In this document: positions 1 to 5,758 of the stretch, piece after piece
Numbering within the stretch: the stretch's first letter is position 1
Layout of the letters: every line of letters begins with the position of its first letter
DNA from: Legionellales bacterium
GTDB taxonomy: Bacteria; Pseudomonadota; Gammaproteobacteria; PIVX01
DNA length: 5,758 nucleotides
Direction of reading: 5' to 3'
Assembly: GCA_013215905.1 (NCBI GenBank)
Contig: JABSQI010000121.1
Coordinates: 1 to 5,758, forward strand
Translations under genes and position numbers: made by a program
The notes under the pieces: generated by a model
What the model saw: the letters and a program-made list of their open reading frames with translations, nothing else
Databases searched by the model: none
Told to the model about the DNA's origin: nothing

Positions 1-513
1 GCCGCAACCATTACAGAGTACGGGGTTATTCAACCCGTCACTCTTAGAAAAGTAAAGAGAAATCAATACCAAATTATTTCGGGAGAAAGAAGATACAGAG
101 CTTCTAAACTTGCAGGCCTTTTAGAAATTCCAGGATACCTTAAACTTGCCAACGACAGCGAAATGCTAGAAATGGCATTGGTTGAAAACATTCAGCGAAA
201 AGATTTAAACGCAATCGAAATTGGAAATAGTTACCAACGGGTAATCAAAGAATGTAAATTAACACACGAAGTATTAAGTAAAAAGGTAGGTAAAAACAGA
301 TCGTACATCACCAATTACTTGCGCCTTTTAAACTTACCTGCCGAAATACAGGAAGGATTAATAATGAACATTATTTCGATGGGACATGCCAGAACGTTAT
401 TAGGCATAGATGACCCAGGGTTAATGATTCAAACTTATAAAGAATTAATTGATGGCAAACAACTTCCAGGAAAAATCATGGATTTAATGAAATCTAGTTT
501 TTTCCTACTATAA
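1..513 (+). CDS. parB: ParB chromosome-partitioning protein, 5'-partial and 3'-truncated
   Basis: ParB binds centromere-like parS sites, loads as a CTP-dependent clamp and works with ParA in chromosome segregation. Frame 1 is open from base 1, so the gene begins outside the window; the ATG at 163 is internal. Fragment numbering gives 170 residues. The CTP-binding motif GERRYRA is at 28-34, the ENIQR motif at 62-66, the helix-turn-helix region (LTHEVLSKKVGKNRSYITN) at 87-105, and SMGHAR at 126-131. ParB-like sequence continues to about residue 155 (KELIDGKQL). The last 15 residues, PGKIMDLMKSSFFLL, are the antisense of the conserved end of the facing Cfa-like gene and are not ParB-like. The linker and C-terminal dimerisation domain, roughly 100 residues, are missing. 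From memory, EMLEMALVENIQR and ITNYLRLLNLP are typical of Bacteroidota ParB. The family call is firm; the taxon is inferred. Confidence 0.93.
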   Translation, partial: AATITEYGVIQPVTLRKVKRNQYQIISGERRYRASKLAGLLEIPGYLKLANDSEMLEMALVENIQRKDLNAIEIGNSYQRVIKECKLTHEVLSKKVGKNRSYITNYLRLLNLPAEIQEGLIMNIISMGHARTLLGIDDPGLMIQTYKELIDGKQLPGKIMDLMKSSFFLL

Positions 514-1412
514 TCATAAAACTGATCCTTCATAGTGATTGCCTGTAAAAATAATTTACCTCTTTTTTTAAGTAAAGAGCTACAAATTTCAAAATATTTT
601 GGCATATATTTATGTCCAACAGCCTCAATCATTTCAATTGAAATAATAGCGTCATATTTTCCTTTCAAATACCTATAATCTAAATTTAGGAGTTCTATTT
701 GGTCAGTAAGATTATTGAGTTCAATAAGATTTTTTACATATTTATATTGTTCTTTTGAAATAGTGGTTGTTGTAATTTTACATCCGTAAGTTTTAGCAAT
801 ATATACTGCCATCCCCCCCCAACCAGTTCCTATTTCAAGTATATGAGTATGTTTATTTATATCTAGATTCTGACATATTATTTTCATTTTATTTACCGAA
901 GCATCATCAATATTCGAATATTCTTCTCCAAAAACTGCACAAGAATACATCATGTGTCTATCTAAAAATAACTGATAAAAATCATTACTTAGATCATAAT
1001 GAGCTTGTATATTTTTTTTAGCTTGTTTAATAGAATTTCTCTCTAATAAATATTTTATTTTTCTAGGTAAATATAGTAAATATTTATAACCATTTTCAAT
1101 TGAGTTAAATATCTCATGATTATTTAAAACTAACCTCATAAGACCAACTAAATCATTTGTTGACCAATTATTATTAATATACTCTATTGCAGCACCATTT
1201 ATCCCAAATAATAAAATTTTTGTATAAAAAACATCATTATTAACCTGTAAAGTTAATTTTTCATTTTGTTTATCTACAGAATGTAGATCTCCATTTTCAA
1301 CTATTTCTATCCCAGCCCTTTTAGCTGCTAAGAGAACTTTTTTCTTAGCAATAGTATTTAAAAAGTCTAAATTAAATTTATTTTTATAGTTTTTTCTGAC
1401 AATTGTGTTCAT
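435..1412 (-). CDS. cfa: Cyclopropane-fatty-acyl-phospholipid synthase-like SAM methyltransferase, C-terminally truncated
   Basis: Members of this family (COG2230) transfer the SAM methyl group to a double bond in a membrane phospholipid acyl chain, giving cyclopropane, methyl-branched or furan-precursor fatty acids. Residues 1-130 form the variable N-terminal domain. QAHYDLSNDFY (136-146) and MMYSCAVF (154-161, with the family's conserved Cys158) follow. The SAM site is LEIGTGWGG (192-200). IEMIEAVGH (259-267) carries the conserved acidic E263. Q290 appears to sit where E. coli Cfa has His266. IFPGSCLPS (313-321) is the last conserved block, and the protein stops at 325. Family members usually run to about 380-420, so some 60-90 residues are missing, including the region of the conserved late Tyr. 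The start is an ATG with AAGGA six bases upstream (1419-1423), and it overlaps the preceding stop codon as ATGA. It is probably inactive as shown. It is last in the operon. Confidence 0.92.
   Translation of the reverse strand: MNTIVRKNYKNKFNLDFLNTIAKKKVLLAAKRAGIEIVENGDLHSVDKQNEKLTLQVNNDVFYTKILLFGINGAAIEYINNNWSTNDLVGLMRLVLNNHEIFNSIENGYKYLLYLPRKIKYLLERNSIKQAKKNIQAHYDLSNDFYQLFLDRHMMYSCAVFGEEYSNIDDASVNKMKIICQNLDINKHTHILEIGTGWGGMAVYIAKTYGCKITTTTISKEQYKYVKNLIELNNLTDQIELLNLDYRYLKGKYDAIISIEMIEAVGHKYMPKYFEICSSLLKKRGKLFLQAITMKDQFYDYSRKKLDFIKSMIFPGSCLPSINSL
450..465. other. Probable breakpoint joining truncated parB and truncated cfa-like gene
   Basis: Both families can account for these 16 bases. Read on +, they encode the end of the recognisable ParB sequence (DGKQL). 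Read on -, they encode the conserved CLPS that follows IFPG in Cfa proteins. To the left only ParB homology is visible and to the right only Cfa homology, and each protein stops soon after crossing. The joined pieces therefore share at most about 16 bases. This fits microhomology-mediated rearrangement or a short-overlap assembly misjoin. Base composition also changes here, from about 36% GC to about 25%. Confidence 0.65.
813..820 (-). repeat. Eight-G homopolymer inside the SAM-binding motif of the cfa-like gene
   Basis: The + strand has eight consecutive C, read as TGG GGG GGG in the gene, encoding Trp198-Gly199-Gly200 of the GTGWGG SAM-binding loop. GGG codons are unexpected in a gene of roughly 25% GC. 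A one-base slip here would frameshift the protein at its cofactor site, so the tract is a possible slippage or sequencing-error hotspot. The frame is intact as given. Confidence 0.85.
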
Positions 1413-2161
1413 GATTTATCCTTAAATTTTGGGTGATAAACAACTTTTACTCTCTTAAACCACAATTTTAGTGCTTGATAATGGATCCCAAATATCACTT
1501 TATACGTCATTATTGGATATTTCATCAATATTAAAAACATATTTTTACGGTTAATAGCTTTTTTCTTTAAACCCATTTTTGCAATAAATATAGTTTTATT
1601 ATTTTCTATATTATTAATTGTAATATTTAGCATATCCTGATATTTTTTACATGATAAAACATAATCCATCTTCATCTCCATAAACGGAGAAACATGCATT
1701 TTTTTATTGAATCTAAATTTATAACCATTTAAATTTTCTCCCATAGGAATTTCAAGAAGATAACAGTGCTGCTCTCCCCATGGTGTATTATTAACTTCCA
1801 TTATTACAAATTTTATTAAATTATTCTCTGTACAAAAATAAAAACTAACAGGATTAAAACAATATCCAAAATACCTAAAATGTGTTAGAAGATAGATATC
1901 TCCATCAAATTTCTGCTTAGCACCATCTTGTATAAATTTTTTAACACTAATAGCTAATGCTTCAGTAGCATCTCCCATATGATCACTGCGTTTAAAATAG
2001 GCTAAATTAAATTTATTTGATGACCAGAATAAATATTTATCAATTTTTTCTTCCAAATTATTAATATTAACAAACATCATGAATAATCTATATTTAAAAA
2101 AATGTTTTCTTGGAAAAAATCTTGTATGAGTTACTATACCTTCATATATACAGCTATCCAC
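1409..2161 (-). CDS. DUF1365 family protein (COG3496)
   Basis: The protein is 250 residues, normal for the family. Its biochemical function is unknown to me, but family members are habitually encoded next to Cfa-like methyltransferases and COG2907 flavoproteins, so a role in lipid modification is inferred. Recognisable blocks are YEGIVTHTRFFPRKHFFKYR (6-25), DHMGD (60-64), LLTHFRYFGYCFNPVSFYFC (91-110), MEVNNTPWGEQHCYLL (121-136) and FNKKMHVSPFMEMKMDY (151-167), with many conserved His, Arg and aromatic residues. No signal peptide is evident. The start is GTG, supported by an AAAGGA Shine-Dalgarno seven bases upstream (2169-2174). The start overlaps the end of the upstream flavoprotein gene by eight bases, and the TGA stop overlaps the ATG of the cfa-like gene, which indicates translational coupling. 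Confidence 0.92.
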   Translation of the reverse strand: MDSCIYEGIVTHTRFFPRKHFFKYRLFMMFVNINNLEEKIDKYLFWSSNKFNLAYFKRSDHMGDATEALAISVKKFIQDGAKQKFDGDIYLLTHFRYFGYCFNPVSFYFCTENNLIKFVIMEVNNTPWGEQHCYLLEIPMGENLNGYKFRFNKKMHVSPFMEMKMDYVLSCKKYQDMLNITINNIENNKTIFIAKMGLKKKAINRKNMFLILMKYPIMTYKVIFGIHYQALKLWFKRVKVVYHPKFKDKS

Positions 2162-3389
2162 TATTTAATCCTTTATTAAAATATTTGAAAACTCTAAGAG
2201 CACTATTAACACCATCTTCATGAAAACCATTAAACCAATACGCACCACAAAAAAATATTTTGTCCTCAGATGATATTTTATCAAATTTTTTTTGTGCTAT
2301 TGAAGTATTTAAAGTGAAAAGTGGATGTTTATACCTAATTGTCTTAATTAAATTCTTAATTTCCTCCTTATAATTAACAGACACGAATATATTAGTATTC
2401 GTATTAAGTTTTTGCAAATTATTCATATAGTAGGTTAATGAGAGTTTGTCGTGATTTATATAATAATTCCAGCTAGCCCATGCTCTTGTATTTTTTGGCA
2501 TAACTATTTTATCTGTATGTAATGTAACAATGTTATCCTGATACTCAAAAGCTCCTAAAATATTTTTTTGTTCTAATGTTGGATTACTTAATAATTTTAA
2601 AGCATCATCAGCATGCAATGCACATATAACATAATCAAATTTATAATTCTGAATTTCTGATTCAAGATATATTTTATTAAACTTACTATTAATTTTAAGT
2701 ACAGGCTCACTTAATTTAATCTCACCATTGAATCTGCTGATTATTTTTTTTATGTATGATTCTGCAGCATTATCAATCGAACGCCATTGGGGTTGATTAT
2801 ATAAAGTCAATAATCCATGTGTATAATAAAACCTTAATATAAATAAAATAGGCATATTTAAAACCCTTTCATATGATGATGACCATATTGCACCTGCAAG
2901 AGGGATGAAAAATTTATTTATAAAATTTTTAGGATATTGATGAACGTTAAAAAATTCACGCACTGAAATATTGCAATCATTTTCATGTAATATTTTATTT
3001 GACATTTTATTGAATTTGACAATATTATATAGCATTTTGATGAAATCATAATCAAATATTTTTCTTCTATCTGCGAATATTTTATTTAAACTTGGAAAAC
3101 CAAAGCTCCCATTATTATCAGTGACACTTATACTCATATCAGCATTATTAGACTTCACATTTAATAATTTTAATAATTTACTGAAATTTGGGTATGTAGT
3201 TTCATTATATACGATAAAACCTGTATCTACTTTAACAGTGCTACTATTCAATTCAATACTGTGTGAATGTGCGTGTCCTCCTAATCTATTATCTGAGTCA
3301 AAGATTGTAATGTCATAGTATCTATTCAAACAAAATGCCACTGTCAAACCTGAAATTCCTGCACCTACTATTGCTATTTTTTCTCTCAT
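2154..3389 (-). CDS. FAD-dependent amine-oxidase-like oxidoreductase (COG2907)
   Basis: This is a 411-residue flavoprotein with an N-terminal Rossmann FAD-binding fold: IVGAGISGL (7-15, Gly9/Gly11/Gly14), acidic D31 at the end of the second strand for the ribose, and the RLGGHAHS motif (35-42) after it. The middle has VDTGFIVYNETTYPNF (54-69), AGAIWSSS (165-172) and TRAWASWNYY (301-310). The C-terminal FAD-contact block is CGAYWFNGFHEDGVNSAL (381-398), characteristic of COG2907. Such proteins resemble phytoene desaturases and amine oxidases. In this gene neighbourhood they are implicated in oxidising or desaturating modified acyl chains; the exact reaction here is inferred. The ATG overlaps the SDR stop as ATGA, with only a weak ribosome site (TAAG), so translation probably depends on coupling. 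The gene ends in TAG and appears complete. Confidence 0.92.
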   Translation of the reverse strand: MREKIAIVGAGISGLTVAFCLNRYYDITIFDSDNRLGGHAHSHSIELNSSTVKVDTGFIVYNETTYPNFSKLLKLLNVKSNNADMSISVTDNNGSFGFPSLNKIFADRRKIFDYDFIKMLYNIVKFNKMSNKILHENDCNISVREFFNVHQYPKNFINKFFIPLAGAIWSSSYERVLNMPILFILRFYYTHGLLTLYNQPQWRSIDNAAESYIKKIISRFNGEIKLSEPVLKINSKFNKIYLESEIQNYKFDYVICALHADDALKLLSNPTLEQKNILGAFEYQDNIVTLHTDKIVMPKNTRAWASWNYYINHDKLSLTYYMNNLQKLNTNTNIFVSVNYKEEIKNLIKTIRYKHPLFTLNTSIAQKKFDKISSEDKIFFCGAYWFNGFHEDGVNSALRVFKYFNKGLNSG

Positions 3390-4144
3390 ACCATCTTACT
3401 AGTTATAAATAACAAAATTTTTTTAGGAATAATATTTGCCAGAAATATTATAAATGTTAGTCTTTTAGGAAAACGAATCACCGTCTTTTTTCTAGCTATA
3501 CCCTTTATTATAATTTTTGCAGCTTTTGAGGAACTCATTAAAAATGGCATATGGAATTTATTTAAATCTGTTAATGGAGTTTTAACAAATCCTGGATAGA
3601 TAGTTGTTGTTGATATTTTTTTATAATATGAAGCAGCAAAACCTTGCATCATCGTATGTATTGCTGACTTAGATGCGCAATAAGCTTCTGCGCGTGGAAG
3701 TCCTAATAAACCAACCTGTGATGACATACAAACAAGTTGTGGAGAATTAGATTTTTTTAGAAAAGGAAGTATTATTTCAATTCCATATACTATACTTAAA
3801 AAATTTGTCTTAATTAAATGTTCAAATATTTTATGATCAAATTTATCTTTATCTAAATATTGATTCGTGCCAGCATTAAATATAACTATATCTATATAAT
3901 CAGTATGTTTTTTAAGAATATGCCCAGCCTCTAGAAAATTATTAAACCCATCTACATCAAATAGTATCTTACGAGACCTGTCAGGATATTTTTTTAGAAG
4001 AACGTTTATTTCAGTATCATTCCTACCTGACAAAAAAACAAATCCCCCTAGTTCCAATATTTTTTTAGATAAAGCTAAACCAATTCCAGAGGTACTACCA
4101 GTTATCCAAATTTTTTTTCCTGCATAAAAGTTATTTAAAGTCAT
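3386..4144 (-). CDS. Short-chain dehydrogenase/reductase (SDR)
   Basis: This is a classical SDR of 252 residues, an NAD(P)(H)-dependent oxidoreductase. Visible motifs are the cofactor loop TGSTSGIG (15-22), an acidic position in FDVD (62-65), NAG (90-92), the catalytic Ser in CMSSQVG (139-145), Y155xxxK159 within AYCASKSA, and YPGFVKTP (183-190). The segment 228-248 is hydrophobic with basic residues (LTFIIFLANIIPKKILLFIT) and may sit against the membrane, which suits a lipid substrate. It is the first gene of the four-gene operon, and its TGA overlaps the next ATG. The ATG at 4144 is preferred for its usual N-terminus. In-frame TTG codons at 4153 and 4150 are alternatives, and a GGA lies seven bases before the TTG at 4150. 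The substrate is unknown; a keto or hydroxy intermediate of the lipid pathway is a guess. Confidence 0.9.
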   Translation of the reverse strand: MTLNNFYAGKKIWITGSTSGIGLALSKKILELGGFVFLSGRNDTEINVLLKKYPDRSRKILFDVDGFNNFLEAGHILKKHTDYIDIVIFNAGTNQYLDKDKFDHKIFEHLIKTNFLSIVYGIEIILPFLKKSNSPQLVCMSSQVGLLGLPRAEAYCASKSAIHTMMQGFAASYYKKISTTTIYPGFVKTPLTDLNKFHMPFLMSSSKAAKIIIKGIARKKTVIRFPKRLTFIIFLANIIPKKILLFITSKMV

Positions 4145-4189
4145 AATCAACAAATAATCCGTTTGAACTATGCTATAACATATGATTTT

Positions 4190-4198
4190 AATATACCA
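4190..4198 (-). promoter_or_regulatory. Candidate extended -10 promoter for the SDR-led operon
   Basis: On the - strand this reads TGGTATATT, a TGn extension directly before a -10-like TATATT. Transcription would start near 4183 and leave a leader of about 40 bases before the ATG at 4144. No good -35 hexamer is seen 16-18 bases upstream. Such matches are frequent in AT-rich spacers, so this is only a candidate. Confidence 0.3.
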
Positions 4199-4332
4199 TA
4201 TTACTAAAGAAATAATTATTAATTTAAAATATCAGATTGTGTTTTTATCAATTTTTCTGTCTGAATTTGTTTCAGATAAACTAAGAATGCAACATCATTA
4301 TTGTGCTTATAGAACATCAAAAAAACATTTGT

Positions 4333-4361
4333 TTTTAGAAAAAATAAAGTTACCAAGATCA
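4333..4361 (-). promoter_or_regulatory. Possible ECF (RpoE/ChrR-type) promoter-like match upstream of the operon
   Basis: The - strand carries TGATCT (4361-4356), an 18-base spacer, then TAAAA (4337-4333). The promoter recognised by the singlet-oxygen sigma factor RpoE of Rhodobacter sphaeroides is, from memory, TGATCC-N18-TAAGA, so the match is 5 of 6 and 4 of 5 with the right spacing. Related genes belong to that regulon in other bacteria. The leader would be long, about 180 bases, and chance occurrence is likely in DNA this AT-rich. Confidence 0.2.
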
Positions 4362-4409
4362 AGAATCAACTATATTTAGTTGTAAAAATGTTATGTATGG
4401 ATTACAAAT

Positions 4410-4442
4410 TTAATTAAAAGCATCACAATCAGTTAGATATTT
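4410..4442 (-). pseudogene. Detached C-terminal tail of the gcdH-like gene
   Basis: Continuing in the gene's own frame past the TGA (4445-4443), the codons read KYLTDCDAFN and then TAA. This lines up with the usual GcdH ending (G)R-x-I/L-T-G-x-x-A-F, with the TGA standing exactly where Gly is expected. GGA to TGA is a single substitution. The full reading would be 384 codons including the TGA position, close to the normal family length. Nonsense mutation, sequencing error or read-through are possible explanations. Confidence 0.6.
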
Positions 4443-5561
4443 TCAAACAATTAGGGTATGAATATTATCAGTTCCCTCATAAGTAAATACAGTTTCCAAA
4501 TTTAGTAAATGACGAATTACGTTATATTCTAACATTATCCCATTGGCACCTAGGATATTTCTAGAATTTCTAGCAATACTCAATGCAACTCTACAAGCAT
4601 TACGTTTAGCCAGAGATACTTGAATATGCCAATCCTTTGTCATGAAATTATTTGCAAGTTGAATATTTAATAGTTGTGACTTTATTAATTCTTGATACAT
4701 ATCTACTAGATCTTTTTGGATCAACTGATAACTAGCAATAGATTTGTTAAATTGCTTTCTGTTTTTTGCATAATCTAGCGTTGTTTTGAAACAGTCCATC
4801 GCAGCACCAATGGCCCCAAAACAAATGCCAAATCTTGCTCTAGTTAGACATTGTAAAGCAGCAACAAGCCCTATTTCTGTTCCGGGAAGCATACAATCTT
4901 CATTGATCGCTACATTGTCAAAAACTATTTCCCCAGTTATAGATGCCCTTAAAGACATTTTATGTTTCATCTCATTAATAGTAACTCCTTTTAAAGCACT
5001 ATCAACTAAAAAGCCTCTAATTCCATCATCGGTTCTTGCCCAACATATAATTACATTTGCAATAGGAGCATTAGTTATCCAGGCTTTAACCCCATTTATT
5101 ATCCATTTGCCATCAATCTTTTTGGCTGATGTCTCCATACCTGAAGGATCTGAGCCATGATCAGGCTCAGTGAGGGCAAAGCACCCTAAAAACTCACCTG
5201 AAGCTAGTTTTGGTAAATATGTGCTTTTTTGCAAATCATTTCCATATTCATAAATTGGAAACATGACCAGAGAATTCTGTACAGATATGAAACTACGATA
5301 CGCACTATCTATTTTTTCAAGCTCATAACATACTAGACCGTAGGCTAATTTTGAAAGATCTAATCCATATGGATTGGGCAAATTTATACCAAACAAACCG
5401 AGTTTAGCAAACTTAGGGATTAGCTCCTTAGGAAAATACCCATTTTCAAAAGCCTCATTAATTTCTAATGACAACTCTTTACTAGCAAAATCCGCTACAG
5501 ATTCCTGAATTGCTTGTTCTTCAGCACTACAAAAATCATTTGTGGTAAAAAATAAATCCAT
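4443..5561 (-). CDS. gcdH: Acyl-CoA dehydrogenase, glutaryl-CoA dehydrogenase-like, with early stop
   Basis: Glutaryl-CoA dehydrogenase is a cytosolic FAD enzyme that oxidises and decarboxylates glutaryl-CoA to crotonyl-CoA in lysine and tryptophan breakdown, passing electrons to ETF. The N-terminal helical domain leads to YRSFISVQNSLVM (88-100), whose R89 and S93 match the Arg94/Ser98 substrate contacts of the human enzyme. The flavin-binding block ALTEPDHGSDPSGMET is at 129-144, KMSLRASITGEI at 201-212, RKQF at 268-271 and ILGANGI at 336-342. The catalytic base is E362 in TYEGTDNIH. These features favour GcdH over other acyl-CoA dehydrogenases. The protein is 372 residues; the family usually continues past LIL with GRxxTGxxAF, and that tail lies beyond a TGA here. 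The ATG is preceded by AGGA about 11 bases upstream, a rather long spacing. It may retain activity because all catalytic residues precede the stop. Confidence 0.88.
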   Translation of the reverse strand: MDLFFTTNDFCSAEEQAIQESVADFASKELSLEINEAFENGYFPKELIPKFAKLGLFGINLPNPYGLDLSKLAYGLVCYELEKIDSAYRSFISVQNSLVMFPIYEYGNDLQKSTYLPKLASGEFLGCFALTEPDHGSDPSGMETSAKKIDGKWIINGVKAWITNAPIANVIICWARTDDGIRGFLVDSALKGVTINEMKHKMSLRASITGEIVFDNVAINEDCMLPGTEIGLVAALQCLTRARFGICFGAIGAAMDCFKTTLDYAKNRKQFNKSIASYQLIQKDLVDMYQELIKSQLLNIQLANNFMTKDWHIQVSLAKRNACRVALSIARNSRNILGANGIMLEYNVIRHLLNLETVFTYEGTDNIHTLIV

Positions 5562-5758
5562 ATTTAAGAGAATCCTGATAACTTATATAAAGTAAAGTAT
5601 AGAAAACTATAAATATATTCTGTTATAATGCGTAAATATATTTAGATAATTTCTAAAAAACAAAATAAATTAACAACTTATGGGTAAAAAAATAGTTACT
5701 AAAGTTGATCTTTTGAACACTTTTTCATGTATAATAGGCACTAAAGTATAACTTCACG
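5562..5758. other. Upstream spacer of the gcdH-like gene
   Basis: No gene is recognised to the window edge. For the - strand gene, TATACT (5601-5596) could be a -10 with a leader of about 28 bases, but no -35 is clear. On +, TGTTATAAT (5621-5629) is a perfect extended -10. A 23-codon + strand frame at 5680-5751 (MGKKIVTKVDLLNTF...) has no Shine-Dalgarno sequence and is probably not a gene. Confidence 0.4.
5705..5735 (+). promoter_or_regulatory. Candidate promoter reading out of the window to the right
   Basis: TTGATC (5705-5710) and a perfect TATAAT (5730-5735) are separated by 19 bases, slightly longer than the ideal 17. Transcription would start near 5742 and serve a gene beyond the right edge, divergent from the gcdH-like gene. 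It is only moderately supported because the spacer is long. Confidence 0.35.

Larger units (their letters stand above)
4145..4409. other. Spacer between the SDR gene and the dehydrogenase tail
   Basis: No gene is recognised in this AT-rich spacer. It contains two small inverted repeats: CTGAATTTGTTTCAG (4261-4275, 5-bp arms) and CAACTATATTTAGTTG (4367-4382, 6-bp arms with a 4-base loop). Neither is followed by a T-run that would make it a convincing terminator in either direction; either could be an operator or chance. The dehydrogenase gene and the operon point the same way, so read-through from one to the other is possible. A 65-codon open frame on + (4182-4379) has no recognisable domain. 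Confidence 0.5.

Noticed and set aside
163..513. Treating the ATG at 163 as the start of a small complete protein
   Set aside because: The frame is open to base 1 and encodes the conserved ParB GERRYRA region upstream of this ATG.
3121..3318. 65-codon open frame on + inside the flavoprotein gene
   Set aside because: It is antisense to the conserved FAD-binding region, so it is a shadow.
4182..4379. 65-codon open frame on + in the spacer
   Set aside because: It has no recognisable domain, no Shine-Dalgarno sequence and AT-driven composition. A frame of this length is easily expected by chance, and it overlaps the likely leader of the operon.
4367..4382. Inverted repeat CAACTATATTTAGTTG as a terminator for the dehydrogenase gene
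   Set aside because: The stem is only 6 bp with two G-C pairs and no T-run follows on either strand.
4443..4445. Alternative genetic code with TGA as a sense codon
   Set aside because: It is the only in-frame TGA in six genes, Trp is encoded by TGG, and two other genes end with TGA in typical ATGA overlaps.
4786..5160. 124-codon open frame on + inside the dehydrogenase gene
   Set aside because: It is the antisense shadow of a well-conserved acyl-CoA dehydrogenase, with no independent motif.
5680..5751. 23-codon frame MGKKIVTKVDLLNTF... as a small protein
   Set aside because: It lacks a ribosome site, is very short and overlaps a promoter-like sequence. Its slight resemblance to the start of HU/IHF-type proteins is too weak to use.

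Overview
This is an AT-rich bacterial window with six protein-coding regions: one on the + strand (a ParB fragment at the left edge) and five on the - strand. By hand count, GC is about 36% in the ParB part (1-480), about 34-35% in the acyl-CoA dehydrogenase gene (4441-5560), and about 23-28% in most sampled lines of the block between them. No tRNA, rRNA, CRISPR array, insertion sequence or other mobile element is visible.

Left edge (1 to about 465): the central part of a chromosome-partitioning ParB protein, open at its 5' end. Its motifs look most like ParB of Bacteroidota. Near 450-465 it runs head-on into the 3' end of a cyclopropane-fatty-acid-synthase-like gene, and both proteins lose their C-terminal regions at that same point. 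This looks like a breakpoint: a real rearrangement or an assembly misjoin. ParB should therefore not be used to name the organism that owns the rest of the window.

Middle (435-4144, - strand): a tight four-gene operon, transcribed as SDR oxidoreductase, COG2907-type FAD oxidoreductase, DUF1365 protein, then Cfa-like SAM-dependent methyltransferase. Each junction overlaps by 4 or 8 bases. The same set is common in Proteobacteria, where related genes are tied to membrane fatty-acid modification (methylated or furan fatty acids) and to the singlet-oxygen/ChrR response. The expected cooperation is that the methyltransferase adds carbon at a phospholipid acyl double bond, the flavoprotein oxidises or desaturates the product, and the DUF1365 and SDR proteins assist in unknown ways. 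The Cfa-like gene is truncated at the breakpoint.

Right side (4410-5758): a glutaryl-CoA-dehydrogenase-like gene on the - strand. A TGA interrupts it about 11 codons before the family's usual end, and the expected tail is still readable downstream. The two spacers (4145-4409 and 5562-5758) hold only tentative promoter-like sequences and small inverted repeats.

The four-gene set and the dehydrogenase suggest a low-GC proteobacterium, possibly host-associated. This is inferred from remembered family resemblance, not from a search.
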